Positions 5,988 to 6,481 of a DNA stretch of 6,481 nt are shown piece by piece. Position numbers and translations under genes: made by a program. The notes beneath the pieces are model-generated. The model saw only the letters and a list, made by a program, of their open reading frames with translations, ran no database searches and was not told where the DNA came from. Source of the DNA: Thermoplasmatales archaeon UBA447 (GTDB lineage: Archaea; Thermoplasmatota; Thermoplasmata; Thermoplasmatales; Thermoplasmataceae); assembly GCA_002503205.1 (NCBI GenBank), contig DARE01000042.1, forward strand, positions 1 through 6,481, given 5' to 3'. The stretch's first letter is position 1; the number at the start of each line of letters is the position of its first letter.

Positions 5988-6481
5988 GTGATAAAACACG
6001 GTTTTGTTGAAAAGGACATCGATCCCTCACAGGTAAGGGAAAAGGTAAAGGAACTACTTGCCAAAGAGAATTTTACCATAACTTCCGACGATGAGAATAA
6101 TCAGCTTTACGAAATACATGCTAAGAAATCAAGCAGAGAGCGTATTGTGCTTGGAAAAGTAAGAGATGTGGACGTGATCATTGCAGGACAGAAAGGCAAA
6201 TTTGAAGTTCAGCTTCACGCAGGAATCTGGGGCAGAGACATAGCAGTACCAATTATCGAGGGAGTCGCAACCCTTGGAATAGCTGCAGGGGCAGAAATCC
6301 ATTCTGGCCATGAGTTTGAGAAACGCCTCTGGGAACAGATTGTAAAGACAATCGATCCAACCTTGAAGATCTGCCCCTATGATGGGATGCTATTCAAGAC
6401 ACAGCAAGACCTGGACAAGCACATACAGGCGCATCAGCAGCAGGCCTATCAGGGCAATATGATGGGTATGGGCATGATGGG
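5988..6481 (+). CDS. Uncharacterised protein with C2H2-like finger, 3' truncated by window edge
   Basis: An open frame from a GTG start runs without a stop to the window edge (164 complete codons seen). Residues 1-55 begin MIKHGFVEKDIDPSQVREKV and form a helix-strand unit. Residues 56-100 hold basic and strand-forming stretches, including FEVQLHAGIWGRDIAV (72-87) and IIEGVATLGIAAGAEI (89-104), glycine/alanine-rich and perhaps membrane-associating. FEKRLWEQIVKTIDPTLK (110-127) is helical. Residues 129-149 read C-x2-D-x3-F-x5-L-x2-H-x3-H, exact C2H2 finger spacing with the second cysteine replaced by D132. A Gln-rich then Met/Gly-rich tail (150 on, for example NMMGMGMMG) follows. The start is supported by the TATA box 26 bases upstream. 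It is divergent from the EamA gene with about 150 bases between. I do not recognise the family; function and full length are unknown. Confidence 0.82.
   Translation, partial: MIKHGFVEKDIDPSQVREKVKELLAKENFTITSDDENNQLYEIHAKKSSRERIVLGKVRDVDVIIAGQKGKFEVQLHAGIWGRDIAVPIIEGVATLGIAAGAEIHSGHEFEKRLWEQIVKTIDPTLKICPYDGMLFKTQQDLDKHIQAHQQQAYQGNMMGMGMM

Noticed and set aside
6129..6311. 60-codon minus-strand frame
   Set aside because: Antisense to the well-supported gene starting at 5988.

Overview
The window looks like a chromosomal segment of an archaeon, most likely of the Thermoplasmatales/Ferroplasma kind. This is inferred from the AT-rich DNA, the frequent ATA and AGA/AGG codons, and the gene families present. 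The most telling sign is that several start codons sit about 26 bases downstream of a TATA box with no ribosome binding site, the arrangement expected for leaderless archaeal mRNAs. No rRNA, tRNA, CRISPR array or intact insertion sequence was seen, so the species assignment is only moderate.

Layout. Bases 1-760 hold no intact gene. A minus-strand frame (about 683 down to 207, perhaps on to 45) stays open with only one or two stops and looks like a decayed gene of unknown family. Bases 818-1466 carry a complete VapBC-type toxin-antitoxin pair: an AbrB-fold antitoxin overlapped by a PIN-domain toxin that has its own Shine-Dalgarno. After about 380 bases of non-coding, promoter-bearing DNA comes a large 14-helix DHA2 (EmrB/QacA-like) MFS efflux transporter (1845-3572).

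It converges with a minus-strand DUF2203 protein (3767-4153), whose N-terminus is odd. Beyond a further non-coding stretch, two minus-strand genes lie 38 bases apart and probably form a transcription unit: an EamA/DMT-family transporter (4999-5838) followed by a hemerythrin HHE-domain protein (4499-4960). Divergent from them, and running off the right edge, is a plus-strand gene (5988 to beyond 6481). It encodes an uncharacterised protein with a C2H2-like zinc-finger motif in which the second cysteine is aspartate, followed by a Gln/Met/Gly-rich tail.

Taken together this is an accessory-flavoured region (toxin-antitoxin, multidrug efflux, gene decay) next to small metabolic or stress genes. 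No single new multi-gene system is evident. The items most worth a second look are the finger-like protein at the right edge, the decayed reading frame at the left edge, and the N-terminus of the DUF2203 gene.
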